This document shows positions 18,839-29,592 of a DNA stretch of 64,000 nucleotides, one piece after another; position 1 is the first letter of the stretch, and each line of letters begins with the position of its first letter. The stretch comes from Ewingella sp. CoE-038-23. GTDB lineage: Bacteria > Pseudomonadota > Gammaproteobacteria > Enterobacterales > Enterobacteriaceae. A program made the position numbers and the translations under genes. Location: assembly GCF_040419245.1 (NCBI RefSeq), contig NZ_JAZHOH010000001.1:930001-994000 (forward strand), in the 5' to 3' direction. The notes below the pieces were generated by a model that was given only the letters and a program-made list of their open reading frames with translations, was not told the origin of the DNA and did not search any database.

Positions 18839-20047
18839 ATGTTTGAAACAAACACGCCTGAGCAAAACTTGTCTGATATGACTGCACAACCGACTCCACA
18901 GCCAGCCGATGCAGTGAATACTGTCAAGCCTGACGCTGCCAAAATTAACCTTCTTGACCTTAACCGTAAGCAAATGCGCGAGTTCTTCATCAACATGGGC
19001 GAAAAACCGTTCCGTGCTGATCAGGTCATGAAGTGGATGTACCACTATTGCAGCGATGATTTCGAGCAAATGACCGATATCAACAAAGCGCTGCGTGAGA
19101 AGTTGGCCCGCGTTGCTGAAATTCGCGCACCGGAAGTGGCTTCCGAACAACGCTCCACCGATGGCACCATCAAATGGGCCATTCAGGTTGGCGGGCAGTT
19201 GGTCGAAACCGTTTATATCCCTGATGGCGATCGCGCCACGCTCTGCGTTTCTTCCCAAGTAGGTTGTGCCCTTGAGTGTACTTTCTGCTCCACGGCTCAG
19301 CAGGGCTTCAACCGTAACCTGCGCGTGTCTGAAATCATCGGGCAAGTCTGGCGTGCGGCGAAAATCATTGGTGCCGCTAAGGTTGCCGGGACCCGCCCAA
19401 TCACCAACGTGGTGATGATGGGGATGGGGGAGCCGCTGCTTAACCTGAACAACGTGGTTCCGGCAATGGAGATCATGCTGGACGATTTCGGTTTCGGTCT
19501 GTCAAAACGTCGCGTTACGCTGTCAACCTCAGGCGTCGTGCCTGCGCTGGACAAGCTGGGCGACATGATTGACGTCGCGCTGGCTATCTCTCTTCACGCG
19601 CCGAATGACACCATTCGCGATGAAATCGTACCGATTAACCGCAAATACAACATTGATACTTTCCTCGCCGCCGTTGAGCGTTACATTGGTAAATCCAATG
19701 CTAACCAAGGCCGCGTGACTATTGAGTACGTGATGCTTGACCATATTAACGATGGCACCGAGCACGCGCACGAATTGGCTGAACGCCTGAAGAACACCCC
19801 GTGCAAGATCAACCTGATCCCATGGAACCCGTTCCCGGGCGCGCCATATGGCCGCAGCTCTAACAGCCGTATCGATCGCTTCTCTAAAGTATTGATGGAT
19901 TATGGATTTACCGTCATTGTGCGTAAGACCCGTGGTGATGATATCGATGCCGCTTGTGGTCAGTTGGCGGGCGATGTTATCGACCGTACTAAACGCACGC
20001 TGAAGAAGAAAATGGCCGGTGACGCTATCGCTATTAAAGCCGTCTAA
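18839..20047 (+). CDS. rlmN: 23S rRNA/tRNA adenine-C2 methyltransferase RlmN
   Basis: Radical-SAM dual-specificity enzyme making m2A2503 in 23S rRNA and m2A37 in tRNAs. The cluster motif [12 protein letters not shown] (CxxxCxxC), the [11 protein letters not shown] motif and the resolving Cys near the C-terminus ([14 protein letters not shown]) are intact. The catalytic core begins at [16 protein letters not shown]. The N-terminus is about 18 residues longer than in E. coli. The internal ATG at 18878 lacks a ribosome site, so 18839 (ACGAGG 12 bases upstream) is preferred. As a Fe-S enzyme it depends on cluster supply. Confidence 0.95.
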   Translation: MFETNTPEQNLSDMTAQPTPQPADAVNTVKPDAAKINLLDLNRKQMREFFINMGEKPFRADQVMKWMYHYCSDDFEQMTDINKALREKLARVAEIRAPEVASEQRSTDGTIKWAIQVGGQLVETVYIPDGDRATLCVSSQVGCALECTFCSTAQQGFNRNLRVSEIIGQVWRAAKIIGAAKVAGTRPITNVVMMGMGEPLLNLNNVVPAMEIMLDDFGFGLSKRRVTLSTSGVVPALDKLGDMIDVALAISLHAPNDTIRDEIVPINRKYNIDTFLAAVERYIGKSNANQGRVTIEYVMLDHINDGTEHAHELAERLKNTPCKINLIPWNPFPGAPYGRSSNSRIDRFSKVLMDYGFTVIVRKTRGDDIDAACGQLAGDVIDRTKRTLKKKMAGDAIAIKAV

Positions 20048-20094
20048 ATTCAGCAGTTTGTGGGTAAAGGCGAGTCATTTGTTGTGTTTTCTGG

Positions 20095-20120
20095 AGCCCG
20101 GTCAGCCAGTTCGCCGGGCT
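20095..20120 (+). other. Stem-loop between rlmN and pilW
   Basis: AGCCCGG pairs with CCGGGCT across a 12-base loop. No U-tract follows, so termination is doubtful. Confidence 0.4.
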
Positions 20121-20199
20121 TAATCTGAACAGCATCTGCTGGAGCCAATAGGCTTCACCAAGATGAAACGTGGTCGGTGGCAGAATAAAGGGATTTAGC

Positions 20200-20967
20200 A
20201 TGACGATTAAAACCAGATGGACCAAGGCAATTGCGCTAAGCTTTACAGTCTGCCTGTTGGCGAGCTGTTCCAGCTCTCCCAAGGAGTCTGAACTCGCCGC
20301 GCCGGGCAGTGCTTCACAGACCCGTTTGCAGTTGGGCATGGCCTATTTGTCTCAGGGCAATATGGCCAGTGCGAAGCAGAATCTACAGAAAGCAGTGGAT
20401 AGTGCACCAAACGATTATCGCACCCAGTTAGGCATGGCGCTTTACGAGCAAAAAAACGGCGATAATGGCGCAGCAGAAAGCCGTTATCAGCAGGCATTGA
20501 AGCTGGCTCCGCAAAATGGAACTGTGCTTAATAATTACGGTGCGTTTTTGTGTGGTTTAGGGCAGTATGTACCGGCACAACAGCAGTTTAGCGCCGCTGC
20601 CAATGTCCCTGATTACGGTCAGGTGGCTGACAGTCTGGAAAACGCAGGCTACTGTTTTCTGAAGGCCAATCAGAATGAGGAAGCACGTGTGTTACTGAGT
20701 CGGGCATTGAAAATTGATCCTGATAAAGGTGCGCCTTTGCTCACTGAGGCAACCAAACAGTTTGGTGAAGGGAACCGCGCTCAGGCGCAAGTGTTGCTCG
20801 ATGTCTACCAACATGTTCTGCCAGCCAGTGCTGAAAGCCTCATGTTACAAATTCGTTTCGCTGCGTTAGCAAGCAACCCGGTTAGCGTTCAACGCTACGG
20901 CAAGCAGCTGGCGCGAAGTTTTCCACAATCCCAACAGTACCAGCAGTTCTTAGCTAATGAATACTGA
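20200..20967 (+). CDS. pilW: PilW/PilF-like TPR lipoprotein
   Basis: Outer-membrane lipoprotein of the type IV pilus biogenesis/stability family (255 aa). The signal ends in the lipobox LLASC (Cys23, followed by Ser-Ser, which favours Lol export to the outer membrane). TPR repeats span about residues 40-180 ([17 protein letters not shown], [30 protein letters not shown]). ATG 20200 has an AAGGGA site; upstream in-frame codons show no homology. It overlaps rodZ by 11 bases. The gene is absent at this place in E. coli but present in other enterics. No other pilus gene is nearby. Confidence 0.87.
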   Translation: MTIKTRWTKAIALSFTVCLLASCSSSPKESELAAPGSASQTRLQLGMAYLSQGNMASAKQNLQKAVDSAPNDYRTQLGMALYEQKNGDNGAAESRYQQALKLAPQNGTVLNNYGAFLCGLGQYVPAQQQFSAAANVPDYGQVADSLENAGYCFLKANQNEEARVLLSRALKIDPDKGAPLLTEATKQFGEGNRAQAQVLLDVYQHVLPASAESLMLQIRFAALASNPVSVQRYGKQLARSFPQSQQYQQFLANEY

Positions 20968-21949
20968 AGCCTCTCAAGAAAATAAAGCCACAATGACGAC
21001 GGGCGAACGCCTGCGTCAAGCTCGTGAACAGCTGGGACTTAGTCATCAGGCCGTTGCAGAACGCCTATGCCTGAAAGTCTCGACTATTCGCCAAATTGAA
21101 GAAGAAACCACGCCGGCCGACCTCGCGCCGACTTTCCTGCGTGGCTATATTCGCTCGTACGCTAAATTAGTTCACGTTCCTGAAGAAGAGCTTTCAAGCA
21201 TGATTGGCAAACAAGCGCCAATCAAAGTGCCGAAAGTTGCCTCGATGCAAGGGTTCGCACTCGGCAAATCTCGCAAGAAGCGCGATGGCTGGTTGATGGG
21301 CTTTACCTGGCTCGTGGTGTTCGTGGTGATTGGTTTGACTGGTGCGTGGTGGTGGCAAAATCATCAAGCCCAGCAGCAAGAAATCGCCACGATGGCTGAC
21401 CAGTCAACGGCTCAGCTGAATCAGGACAACGGCCAGGGGCAGTCTATTGCTCTGAATACGGGTGATAACCCAAATTCAGCCCCGGTTGAAACCACGCCAA
21501 CGCAGGGTACAGCACCTGCTGACGCCACGGCGGGCGCGGCTTCTTCACAGCCAGCTAATTCAGTTCCTTTAGATACGTCTACTGCAGCCAATGCACCGTC
21601 CAGCAATACTGAGCAAGCGCCTGCTGCCGTATCGCCAAGCCAGCCAGTGGCTCAAAACGGCCTGCCGACGGGAAATGCAGACTCTGCTACCCCAGCGGCC
21701 GACGCCGATGCTGTTGCGATGACCTTTAAGTCAGACTGCTGGTTGCAGATTGACGATGCCTCTGGCAAGACTTTGTTCAGCGGCATGAAGAAGGGCGGTG
21801 AAACCTTGAGCGTTAAAGGTACTGCGCCTTACAAATTAAAAATCGGGGCACCTGCTGCTGTTGAAATTCAGTATCAAGGTAAGCCGGTTGATTTAAGTCG
21901 TTTTATCAAGTCCAGCCGTGTTGCTCGTCTGACTTTGGCTGCCGAATAA
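20957..21949 (+). CDS. rodZ: Cytoskeleton protein RodZ
   Basis: Bitopic cell-shape protein linking MreB to the elongasome. The N-terminal helix-turn-helix ([20 protein letters not shown], residues 14-33) binds MreB. A basic juxtamembrane patch ([10 protein letters not shown]) precedes a TM at about 112-133, followed by a Ser/Thr/Ala/Pro-rich periplasmic linker and a C-terminal beta domain ([20 protein letters not shown]). 330 residues, close to the E. coli protein. Translationally coupled to pilW. Confidence 0.93.
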   Translation: MNTEASQENKATMTTGERLRQAREQLGLSHQAVAERLCLKVSTIRQIEEETTPADLAPTFLRGYIRSYAKLVHVPEEELSSMIGKQAPIKVPKVASMQGFALGKSRKKRDGWLMGFTWLVVFVVIGLTGAWWWQNHQAQQQEIATMADQSTAQLNQDNGQGQSIALNTGDNPNSAPVETTPTQGTAPADATAGAASSQPANSVPLDTSTAANAPSSNTEQAPAAVSPSQPVAQNGLPTGNADSATPAADADAVAMTFKSDCWLQIDDASGKTLFSGMKKGGETLSVKGTAPYKLKIGAPAAVEIQYQGKPVDLSRFIKSSRVARLTLAAE

Positions 21950-21991
21950 TCGGCAGCTGTTCAGATTCTTTGCAACTGTGGAGAGTAAGTA

Positions 21992-23113
21992 ATGCATAAC
22001 CAAGCACCCATCACCCGTCGGAAATCAACCCGGATTTACGTCGGCAAGGTGCCTATCGGTGATGGTGCGCCGATTGCTGTGCAATCAATGACCAACACCC
22101 GTACCACCGATGTCGCCGCAACCGTGGCACAGATCAAAGCTCTTGAACGTGTTGGCGTTGATATCGTCCGTGTTTCTGTTCCTACCATGGACGCCGCCGA
22201 AGCTTTCAAACTCATCAAGCAGCAGGTTAATGTCCCGCTGGTCGCTGATATCCATTTTGACTACCGTATCGCGCTGCAAGTTGCCGAGTACGGCGTTGAC
22301 TGCTTGCGCATCAACCCGGGTAATATTGGTAATGAATCTCGCATTCGCTCGGTAGTCGATTGCGCGCGCGACAAAAATATCCCGATTCGTATCGGTGTTA
22401 ACGGCGGCTCGCTCGAGAAAGACATTCAGGAAAAGTACGGCGAACCTACGCCGGAAGCCCTGCTTGAGTCAGCGATGCGCCACGTTGATATCCTTGATCG
22501 CCTGAATTTCGACCAGTTTAAAGTCAGCGTGAAAGCCTCGGACGTGTTCCTCGCCGTGCAGTCTTATCGCTTACTCGCCGCGCGCATTGATCAACCTCTG
22601 CACCTTGGGATCACCGAGGCGGGTGGCATGCGTAGTGGATCGGTTAAGTCAGCGATCGGCTTAGGTATGCTGCTTTCTGAAGGGATCGGCGACACGCTGC
22701 GTATCTCTCTGGCGGCGGATCCGGTGGAAGAAGTTAAAGTTGGCTTCGATATCTTGAAGTCACTGCGCATTCGTTCGCGCGGTATTAACTTTATTGCCTG
22801 CCCGACTTGCTCACGTCAGGAGTTTGACGTCATTGGTACCGTGAACGCCTTGGAACAGCGCCTTGAAGATCTGATCACGCCGATGGACGTGTCGATCATT
22901 GGCTGCGTGGTTAACGGCCCTGGCGAAGCGCTGGTGTCGACCATTGGTGTGACCGGCGGCCACAACAAGAGCGGTTTCTATGAAGATGGCGTGCGCCAGA
23001 AGGATCGTTTCGACAACGAGCAAATGATCGACCAGCTCGAAGCCAAGATCCGCGCCAAAGCAGCCATTATGGATGAGAGTAAACGTATCGTTATCAATCA
23101 TCTTGAAAAGTAA
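21992..23113 (+). CDS. ispG: 4-hydroxy-3-methylbut-2-enyl diphosphate synthase
   Basis: [4Fe-4S] enzyme of the MEP isoprenoid pathway, reductively converting MEcPP to HMBPP. Cluster ligands are in [10 protein letters not shown] and [10 protein letters not shown]. 373 residues, full length. It depends on Fe-S assembly, which matters because the isc scaffold genes are missing from this locus. Confidence 0.97.
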   Translation: MHNQAPITRRKSTRIYVGKVPIGDGAPIAVQSMTNTRTTDVAATVAQIKALERVGVDIVRVSVPTMDAAEAFKLIKQQVNVPLVADIHFDYRIALQVAEYGVDCLRINPGNIGNESRIRSVVDCARDKNIPIRIGVNGGSLEKDIQEKYGEPTPEALLESAMRHVDILDRLNFDQFKVSVKASDVFLAVQSYRLLAARIDQPLHLGITEAGGMRSGSVKSAIGLGMLLSEGIGDTLRISLAADPVEEVKVGFDILKSLRIRSRGINFIACPTCSRQEFDVIGTVNALEQRLEDLITPMDVSIIGCVVNGPGEALVSTIGVTGGHNKSGFYEDGVRQKDRFDNEQMIDQLEAKIRAKAAIMDESKRIVINHLEK

Positions 23114-23150
23114 CATCGGTTGCAGGCGCCCATCCGCGCCTGCATTATAT

Positions 23151-23177
23151 TGAACCCGACTATCGGGTTCATTTTTT
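23151..23177 (+). terminator. Intrinsic terminator between ispG and hisS
   Basis: TGAACCCGA pairs with TCGGGTTCA around three bases, then six Ts. A second perfect hairpin, GCAGGCGC/GCGCCTGC (23122-23143), lies directly before it. Some read-through must be expected if hisS shares the ispG promoter. Confidence 0.8.
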
Positions 23178-23199
23178 ATAAAAACGATAGAGAATTGAC

Positions 23200-24474
23200 G
23201 TGGCAAAGAATATCCAGGCCATCCGTGGCATGAACGACTACCTGCCGGAAGATACCGCGCTGTGGCAACGTGTAGAAGGCATCCTTAAGCAGGTGCTGGG
23301 TAGTTACGGTTACAGCGAAATCCGTATGCCGATTGTAGAGCAGACCCCGTTATTCAAACGCGCCATCGGTGAAGTTACCGACGTGGTTGAAAAAGAGATG
23401 TATACCTTCGAAGACCGCAATGGTGAAAGCCTGACTTTGCGCCCGGAAGGGACTGCTGGCTGCGTGCGCGCCGGTATTGAACATGGTCTGCTGTACAATC
23501 AAGAACAACGCCTGTGGTACATCGGCCCGATGTTCCGCTACGAGCGTCCGCAAAAAGGCCGCTATCGTCAATTCTTCCAAATGGGTGTTGAAGTTTTTGG
23601 CCTGCAAGGCCCGGACGTTGACGCTGAACTGATCATGATGACCGCCCGCTGGTGGCGTGCGCTGGGTATCGCCGATCACGTTGCGCTGGAACTGAACTCT
23701 ATTGGCTCTTTGGAAGCGCGTGCGAACTACCGTGAAGCACTGGTGGCTTTCCTGGAGCAGCATAAAGAGAAGCTGGACGAAGACTGCAAACGTCGTATGT
23801 ACACCAACCCAATGCGCGTTTTGGACTCAAAAAATCCAGACGTTCAACTGTTGTTGAATGACGCGCCGGCGCTGGCGGATTATCTTGATGCGGAATCTAA
23901 AGAACACTTTGCTGGCTTGTGTGAACTTTTAGAGCAAGCAGGTATCCCATATACGGTTAACCAGCGTCTGGTTCGCGGCTTGGATTACTACAACCGCACC
24001 GTGTTCGAATGGGTAACGACTAGCCTCGGCTCACAGGGTACTGTGTGTGGCGGCGGCCGTTATGATGGTTTGGTCGAGCAACTGGGTGGTCGCGCAACGC
24101 CAGCCGTTGGTTTTGCGATGGGGCTTGAGCGTCTGATCTTGTTGATTCAGGCTGTTAACCCAGATTTTAAAGCACCTGCGACAGTAGATGCTTATGTGAT
24201 TTCTGTCGGCGCTGGAACTCAGGGCGCGGCAATGCAATTAGCAGAGTCACTGCGTGACGAGCTTCCTGCATTAAGAGTGATGACTAACTACGGCGGCGGT
24301 AATTTCAAAAAGCAATTTGCCCGCGCTGATAAATGGGGAGCGCGCGTCGCTCTGGTATTAGGTGAAAACGAAGTCGCGGCCCGTCAGGTAGTGGTTAAAG
24401 ACCTGCAAAGCGGTGAGCAAGAAACGCTGGCGCAAAGCGAACTCGCTGCGCGCTTGGCCTCGATGATAGGTTAA
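23200..24474 (+). CDS. hisS: Histidyl-tRNA synthetase
   Basis: Class II aminoacyl-tRNA synthetase (424 aa). Motif 2 ([16 protein letters not shown]), the histidine-specific [15 protein letters not shown] and motif 3 ([10 protein letters not shown]) are intact, and an anticodon-binding domain is at the C-terminus. Start codon GTG at 23200 gives [16 protein letters not shown], as in E. coli. yfgM follows after 13 bases. Confidence 0.97.
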   Translation: MAKNIQAIRGMNDYLPEDTALWQRVEGILKQVLGSYGYSEIRMPIVEQTPLFKRAIGEVTDVVEKEMYTFEDRNGESLTLRPEGTAGCVRAGIEHGLLYNQEQRLWYIGPMFRYERPQKGRYRQFFQMGVEVFGLQGPDVDAELIMMTARWWRALGIADHVALELNSIGSLEARANYREALVAFLEQHKEKLDEDCKRRMYTNPMRVLDSKNPDVQLLLNDAPALADYLDAESKEHFAGLCELLEQAGIPYTVNQRLVRGLDYYNRTVFEWVTTSLGSQGTVCGGGRYDGLVEQLGGRATPAVGFAMGLERLILLIQAVNPDFKAPATVDAYVISVGAGTQGAAMQLAESLRDELPALRVMTNYGGGNFKKQFARADKWGARVALVLGENEVAARQVVVKDLQSGEQETLAQSELAARLASMIG

Positions 24475-24487
24475 GGAGAAGGACCAC

Positions 24488-25108
24488 GTGGAAGTCTATA
24501 CCACTGAAAACGAACAAGTTGACGCTGTACGTCGTTTCTTTGCAGAAAACGGTAAAGCGCTGGCGATTGGCGTAGTACTCGGGATCGCCGCTTTAGGTGG
24601 TTGGCGTTATTGGCAGTCCCATGAGAGCTCGGCCATGGCTGACTCTTCTGTTGCTTTCCAGCAGGCCAATCAGGCCGTAACTGATAAGAAAGCGCAGGGC
24701 GTTGAAGATTTAGAGAAATTCGCGCAGAGCAATAAAAACAACTACGGCGTGTTCGCTTCGCTCCAGCTTGCTGATCATTTCGTGGAAGCGAAAGATTTCG
24801 CTAACGCGGAAAAGCAGCTGGTTGCTGCACAATCTCAGGCGAAAGAAGAGAATTTACTCTCTCTGGTCAGCCTGCGTTTGGCTCGCGTTCAATCGCAGCA
24901 AAAGAAATTTGATGACGCACTCAAAACGCTCGACGGCGTTAAGGGTGAGGGCTGGATTGCACTGCAACAAGATGTTCGCGGTGACGTTTTGCTGGCGAAA
25001 GGCGATGCCAAGGGCGCGCGTGAAGCCTTCAGCAAAGGCCTTGATTCTAAACCTTCTCAGACGCTACAGAACGTGTTGCGTATGAAATTGAACAACTTAT
25101 CCAGCTAA
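24488..25108 (+). CDS. yfgM: YfgM, SecYEG-associated TPR protein
   Basis: Inner-membrane protein with a short cytosolic N-terminus, one TM segment at about 23-42 (ALAIGVVLGIAALGGWRYW) and periplasmic TPR-like repeats. In E. coli it associates with PpiD and the SecYEG translocon. GTG start with AAGGAGAAGG upstream; 206 residues, as in E. coli. Operon with hisS and bamB. Confidence 0.94.
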   Translation: MEVYTTENEQVDAVRRFFAENGKALAIGVVLGIAALGGWRYWQSHESSAMADSSVAFQQANQAVTDKKAQGVEDLEKFAQSNKNNYGVFASLQLADHFVEAKDFANAEKQLVAAQSQAKEENLLSLVSLRLARVQSQQKKFDDALKTLDGVKGEGWIALQQDVRGDVLLAKGDAKGAREAFSKGLDSKPSQTLQNVLRMKLNNLSS

Positions 25109-25119
25109 GGGGAACCCCG

Positions 25120-26301
25120 ATGCAATTGCGTAAAACACTCTTGGTAGGATGGGTTTCCGTTGCCCTGTTGAGTGGCTGTTCTTTGTTTAACAGCGAAGAA
25201 GACGTCGTTAAGATGTCCCCGTTGCCGAAAGTTGAAAATCAGTTCACACCAACCAAAGTGTGGAGCACGTCGGTGGGTGATGGCGTAGGCGATTTCTACT
25301 CTCATCTGCGTCCGGCCTGGCAGGACAATACTATCTTCGCCGCCGATCGTTTCGGTATTGTGAAATCTCTGGATGCTGACAGCGGCAAAGAAAACTGGAA
25401 AGTGGATCTGTCGGAAAAAACCGGCTTCTTCTCCAAAAATCGTCCTGCTCTGCTGTCTGGCGGCGTGACTGCTGCTGGCTCACACATCTACGTGGGCAGC
25501 GAAAAAGCGATCGTTTATGCACTGAACAGCGCTGACGGTACTGTGGCATGGCAGACCAAAGTGGCGGGTGAAGCACTCTCTCGCCCAGTGGTCAGCGACG
25601 GTCTGGTGATCATCCACACCGGCAACGGTATGCTGCAAGGCTTAAGCGAGACTGACGGGACTATCCAATGGACCGCCAACCTCGATATGCCAACGCTGTC
25701 ACTGCGCGGTGAGTCAGCCCCTGCAACTGCCTTCGGTGCAGCCATTGTCGGTGGCGACAACGGACGCGTGAGCGCGGTGCTGATGAAAGAAGGCCAGCTG
25801 ATCTGGCAGCAACGTATTTCTCAGCCAAGCGGCGCGACTGAAATCGATCGTCTGAGCGACGTGGACACCACGCCAGTTATCGTTGACGGCGTAGTTTACG
25901 CGCTGGCTTACAACGGCAATCTGGTGGCAATGGATCTGCGTTCTGGCCAAATCATGTGGAAACGTGACGTTGGCTCTATCAATGACTTCATCGTCGACGC
26001 CGGTCACATCTATATGGTTGACCAAGATGACCGCGTGATGGCGCTCGACACCCAAGGCGGCGTTAGCCTGTGGCGTCAAAGTGATTTGCTGCACCGTAAC
26101 CTGACCGCGCCAGTGTTGTATAATGGTTATATTGTGGTTGGTGACTCGGAAGGCTACCTGCACTGGATCAACACCACTGATGGCCGTTTCGTGGCTCAGC
26201 AGAAAGTTGACAGCTCCGGCTTCTTGGCTGCGCCAATCGTGGCAAGCGACAAGCTGGTCGTGCAGGCGAAGGGCGGTGAGGTTTACTCCTTCACCCGCTG
26301 A
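25120..26301 (+). CDS. bamB: Outer membrane assembly lipoprotein BamB
   Basis: Beta-propeller lipoprotein of the BAM complex that contacts BamA. Lipobox LLSGC with Cys20. Repeated PQQ-like blades are visible (SGKENWKVDL, DGTVAWQTKV, DGTIQWTANL, SGQIMWKRDV). 393 residues. It sits 11 bases after yfgM, as in the conserved hisS-yfgM-bamB-der cluster. Confidence 0.96.
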   Translation: MQLRKTLLVGWVSVALLSGCSLFNSEEDVVKMSPLPKVENQFTPTKVWSTSVGDGVGDFYSHLRPAWQDNTIFAADRFGIVKSLDADSGKENWKVDLSEKTGFFSKNRPALLSGGVTAAGSHIYVGSEKAIVYALNSADGTVAWQTKVAGEALSRPVVSDGLVIIHTGNGMLQGLSETDGTIQWTANLDMPTLSLRGESAPATAFGAAIVGGDNGRVSAVLMKEGQLIWQQRISQPSGATEIDRLSDVDTTPVIVDGVVYALAYNGNLVAMDLRSGQIMWKRDVGSINDFIVDAGHIYMVDQDDRVMALDTQGGVSLWRQSDLLHRNLTAPVLYNGYIVVGDSEGYLHWINTTDGRFVAQQKVDSSGFLAAPIVASDKLVVQAKGGEVYSFTR

Positions 26302-26346
26302 TCGTCGCAAATAGTCGCTCGTCGCGTCTGGCCCAGTCGGGCTTAA

Positions 26347-26377
26347 AAACGGCTCCTGAAAAAATCAGGGGCCGTTT
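26347..26377 (+). terminator. Terminator-like hairpin between bamB and der
   Basis: A 13-base stem from AAACGGCTCCTGA and TCAGGGGCCGTTT (one wobble) with an A5 loop. The 3' tail TTTCGTATT is a moderate U-tract. Confidence 0.7.
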
Positions 26378-26510
26378 CGTATTCTGAAATATGCGCAGGT
26401 GAATTTCACAGCTTGCGATGTAATGATTTGATTTATAGCGTTTTATGGCTTTATGCCGTGCTGTAACTCTTTGCGTTTTGCACTTAGTTTATAAAAACAG
26501 AGGCTTTAAA

Positions 26511-28001
26511 ATGATACCTGTCGTCGCGCTTGTTGGGCGCCCGAATGTGGGTAAATCCACCTTATTTAACCGTTTAACCAAGACGCGTGACGCGCTGGTT
26601 GCGGATTTCCCGGGGCTAACGCGTGACCGCAAGTACGGTCGTGCTGAAATTGAGGGTAATGAGTTCATCATTGTTGATACCGGCGGTATCGACGGCACTG
26701 AAGATGGTGTCGAAACTCGCATGGCAGGCCAGTCTCTGTTAGCCATTGAAGAAGCCGACATCGTGTTGTTCATGGTGGATGCGCGCGCGGGCCTGATGCC
26801 TGCCGATCAGGGCATCGCCCAGCATCTGCGTAGCCGTGAAAAAGCCACCTTCCTGGTCGCTAACAAAACTGACGGTCTGGACCCAGACACCGCCACCGGC
26901 GATTTCTACTCGCTGGGCCTTGGTGATGTGTACGCCATTGCTGCCTCACATGGCCGTGGTGTAACTCAGCTTATCGAACACGTATTAGTGCCGTTCGTCG
27001 GCGAGAAGCCTGAAGAAGTTGAGTTGACTGAAGAAGAAGCCAACGCCGCGTACTGGGCTGAGTTGGAAGGCGGTCAGGACGACGATGAGATCCCAGCCGA
27101 CGTTGAAGATGACTTCGACCCGCAATCTCTGCCAATCAAACTGGCTATTGTCGGCCGTCCGAACGTAGGTAAGTCCACACTGACTAACCGTATTCTCGGC
27201 GAAGAGCGGGTGGTGGTGTACGACATGCCGGGCACCACTCGCGACAGTATCTACATCCCGATGACCCGTGATGAGCGTGAATACGTTCTGATCGACACCG
27301 CAGGTGTGCGTAAGCGCGGAAAAGTCACTGAAATCGTTGAGAAGTTCTCAGTGATCAAGACCCTGCAAGCGATTGAAGATGCCAACGTGGTGATGCTGGT
27401 TATCGACGCCCGCGAAGGCATCTCTGACCAAGACCTCTCGCTGTTAGGCTTCATCCTCAATAGTGGGCGCTCACTGGTTATCGTGGTGAACAAATGGGAT
27501 GGCATGAGCGAAGATGCCCGCGCTCAGGTGAAGGATCAGTTAGACCTGCGCCTCGGCTTTGTCGATTTCGCCCGTATCCACTTCATTTCTGCTCTGCACG
27601 GCAGCGGCGTAGGCAATCTGTTCGAATCCGTCATTGAAGCCTATACCTGTGCTACCACCCGTGTAAGCACTTCCTTACTGACGCGCATCATGCAGATGGC
27701 GGCTGACGACCATCAGCCACCGTTGGTGAATGGTCGCCGCGTGAAGCTGAAATATGCGCATGCCGGGGGTTATAACCCGCCTATCGTGGTTATCCACGGT
27801 AATCAGGTGAAAGATCTGGCCGATTCGTACAAACGTTATCTGATGAACTACTTCCGTCGTTCACTGAAAGTGATGGGTACGCCAATTCGTATTCAATTCA
27901 AAGAAGGCGAAAACCCGTACGAAGGCAAGAAGAACACGCTCTCTCCGCACCAGCAGCGTAAGCGTAAGCGCCTGTTGCAGCACCTGAAAAATAAATCTTA
28001 A
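26511..28001 (+). CDS. der: Ribosome biogenesis GTPase Der (EngA)
   Basis: Double-GTPase needed for 50S subunit maturation. Two G domains each show P-loop GRPNVGKST (about residues 8-16 and again near 210-218), a DxxG (VDTGG, IDTAG) and an NKxD (ANKTDG, VNKWDG). The KH-like C-terminal domain and a basic tail ([13 protein letters not shown]) follow. ATG 26511 (AGAGG upstream) gives 496 residues and the family start [12 protein letters not shown]. The acidic linker around 170-200 is typical for enterics. Confidence 0.97.
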   Translation: MIPVVALVGRPNVGKSTLFNRLTKTRDALVADFPGLTRDRKYGRAEIEGNEFIIVDTGGIDGTEDGVETRMAGQSLLAIEEADIVLFMVDARAGLMPADQGIAQHLRSREKATFLVANKTDGLDPDTATGDFYSLGLGDVYAIAASHGRGVTQLIEHVLVPFVGEKPEEVELTEEEANAAYWAELEGGQDDDEIPADVEDDFDPQSLPIKLAIVGRPNVGKSTLTNRILGEERVVVYDMPGTTRDSIYIPMTRDEREYVLIDTAGVRKRGKVTEIVEKFSVIKTLQAIEDANVVMLVIDAREGISDQDLSLLGFILNSGRSLVIVVNKWDGMSEDARAQVKDQLDLRLGFVDFARIHFISALHGSGVGNLFESVIEAYTCATTRVSTSLLTRIMQMAADDHQPPLVNGRRVKLKYAHAGGYNPPIVVIHGNQVKDLADSYKRYLMNYFRRSLKVMGTPIRIQFKEGENPYEGKKNTLSPHQQRKRKRLLQHLKNKS

Positions 28002-28007
28002 TCTGAT

Positions 28008-28038
28008 GAGGTACATGAAAATGTACCTCGTTTTTTTT
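28008..28038 (+). terminator. Intrinsic terminator of der
   Basis: GAGGTACAT pairs with ATGTACCTC around GAAA, followed by G and eight Ts. Confidence 0.92.
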
Positions 28039-28063
28039 GGCCTCGACGGCAGGGAAGGAACGG

Positions 28064-29020
28064 ATGTTTTGGGAAACCTGGAGTTTTGCGTTTGGCGTTA
28101 CGGTTCCTAATTTATTGATATTAATTCTCGGCATGTGGTTGCGTCGTACCGGACTGATGGACGACAACTTCAATGAGAAAGCCAGTCGTCTGGTATTCAA
28201 TATCGCGCTGCCCTGCCTGCTGTTTTTCAGCGTAGCGCAAGGGCACGACACCTCGGGTTCTAACCTGCCGCTGGCGGTCTATGGCGCAGTCGGTACTATC
28301 ATTTCATTTCTGCTTCTAGAACTGGTCGCCATCAAGCTGGTGAAAGATCCGCGCGAGCGGGGCATCTTTGTGCAAGGCGGATTTCGCGCCAACACGGGGA
28401 TTGCTGGGCTGGCCTATGCCTCGCTGGCTTTCGGCAATGACGGCATCGCGCTGGGGTCGATGTATCTGGCGGTCACGGTGATTTTGTTCAACGTGCTTTC
28501 GGTCATAACCTTAACCCGCAGTTTGCAGGGCGGCTCCGGCAAGCGCGTCGGGCTACGCCCGATTCTGCGCGGCATTGTCACTAACCCACTGATTATTGGA
28601 TTGCTGCTCGGGCTGGCCTTCCAGTACAGCCACCTGCCGATGCCTGACACCATTGGCAAAACCGGCGAATTTATTTCAGGCATGGCGCTGCCGTTGGCGA
28701 TGCTCTGTGCCGGAGCCAGTCTGGATTGGCGAACCATGTTCCGCAGCTCAAACGTGGCGGCCTGGTCCTCGGCGTCGCGGGTGATTTTTGTCCCGGCGTT
28801 GATGACTTTAGGCGGCTGGCTGCTCGGCTTTCGCGGCGCGGCGCTCGGGGTGATTTTCCTCTTCTCCTGTACGCCAACGGCGGCGGGCAGCTATGTTATG
28901 ACGCGCGCGTTGGGCGGAAATGCTACGCTGGCTGCCAACATTATTGCTGTAACCACGCTAGGTTCATTTTTCACCACCGCGCTGGGGCTTTATCTGTTAC
29001 GAGCCTTGGGCGTGATTTAA
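28064..29020 (+). CDS. AEC family permease
   Basis: Ten-TM auxin-efflux-carrier family transporter (318 aa). The N-terminal VPNLLILILGMWLRRTGLM helix and the LPLAMLCAGASLDW and FSCTPTAAGSYVMTRALGGN segments are typical of the family. Bacterial members carry organic acids such as malate or malonate; the substrate here is unknown. ATG 28064 with GGAAGGA upstream is preferred over the earlier in-frame codons, which lie within the der terminator. yfgJ follows 15 bases later. Confidence 0.82.
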   Translation: MFWETWSFAFGVTVPNLLILILGMWLRRTGLMDDNFNEKASRLVFNIALPCLLFFSVAQGHDTSGSNLPLAVYGAVGTIISFLLLELVAIKLVKDPRERGIFVQGGFRANTGIAGLAYASLAFGNDGIALGSMYLAVTVILFNVLSVITLTRSLQGGSGKRVGLRPILRGIVTNPLIIGLLLGLAFQYSHLPMPDTIGKTGEFISGMALPLAMLCAGASLDWRTMFRSSNVAAWSSASRVIFVPALMTLGGWLLGFRGAALGVIFLFSCTPTAAGSYVMTRALGGNATLAANIIAVTTLGSFFTTALGLYLLRALGVI

Positions 29021-29035
29021 CGGGAGCGAGAGAAG

Positions 29036-29263
29036 ATGGAAGCACTTTGCCCGGTTTGCACTCAACCTATGAGTTGGGTGAGCAATCACTTTCACTGTGA
29101 CAGCTGTAACGCCGACTATCAGCAGACGGCGCTCTGCCCGGATTGCCAGCAGCCGCTGCAAACCCTAAAAGCCTGCGGCGCGGTGGATTATTTCTGCCAA
29201 AACGGCCACGGCATGATCTCCAAAAAGCGGGTGCTGTTCAGCTACCAGCCCTACAGCGACTAG
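29036..29263 (+). CDS. yfgJ: YfgJ zinc-ribbon protein
   Basis: 75-residue protein with three CxxC pairs (CPVC, CDSC, CPDC) and a further CxNGHG segment, consistent with a zinc ribbon. The central CPDCQQPLQTLKACGAVDYF is nearly the same as in E. coli YfgJ. Function unknown. GGGAGCGAGAGAAG precedes the ATG. It meets the emfourin gene tail to tail with a 4-base overlap. Confidence 0.88.
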   Translation: MEALCPVCTQPMSWVSNHFHCDSCNADYQQTALCPDCQQPLQTLKACGAVDYFCQNGHGMISKKRVLFSYQPYSD

Positions 29264-29592
29264 CCCTCGGGCAGGGCCGATTTCCACAATTCGATTAGCT
29301 CAGCGGGTGTCTGGGTCTCCGGAATAATCAGTACCAGACTGCCCGACTGCTGGGCAGTGGCATAAGAGATCTCCAGCCGGTAATAGCGCTGGTCGCCGCG
29401 CCCGGCCTGCTCCGGCGGCTCGGCGTAGGGCAGCGACTGATTGATTAATTGGCAGATCTGCTGGCGTTTGTCCTCACTCATCCCCGCCATAGCGACCCGG
29501 CGAGGCCCGTTGAGTTTAGGGATAAACGCCACGCCGCCTTCGCGATACATTTCGATGACGGCGCTGCTTTCCAGCGATTCCAGTGGTTTCAT
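29260..29592 (-). CDS. Emfourin, protein inhibitor of the adjacent protealysin
   Basis: 110-residue protein matching the emfourin type described beside protealysin in Serratia proteamaculans. Conserved pieces are the early EMYREGGVAFIPKLNGPRRV, YRLEISYA and LVLIIPETQTP. It is expected to inhibit the M4 peptidase encoded immediately upstream, keeping it silent inside the cell. Its ATG overlaps the peptidase stop in TAATG, a layout that couples inhibitor synthesis to that of the enzyme. Assigned by context and resemblance; the active residues cannot be verified here. Confidence 0.82.
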   Translation of the reverse strand: MKPLESLESSAVIEMYREGGVAFIPKLNGPRRVAMAGMSEDKRQQICQLINQSLPYAEPPEQAGRGDQRYYRLEISYATAQQSGSLVLIIPETQTPAELIELWKSALPEG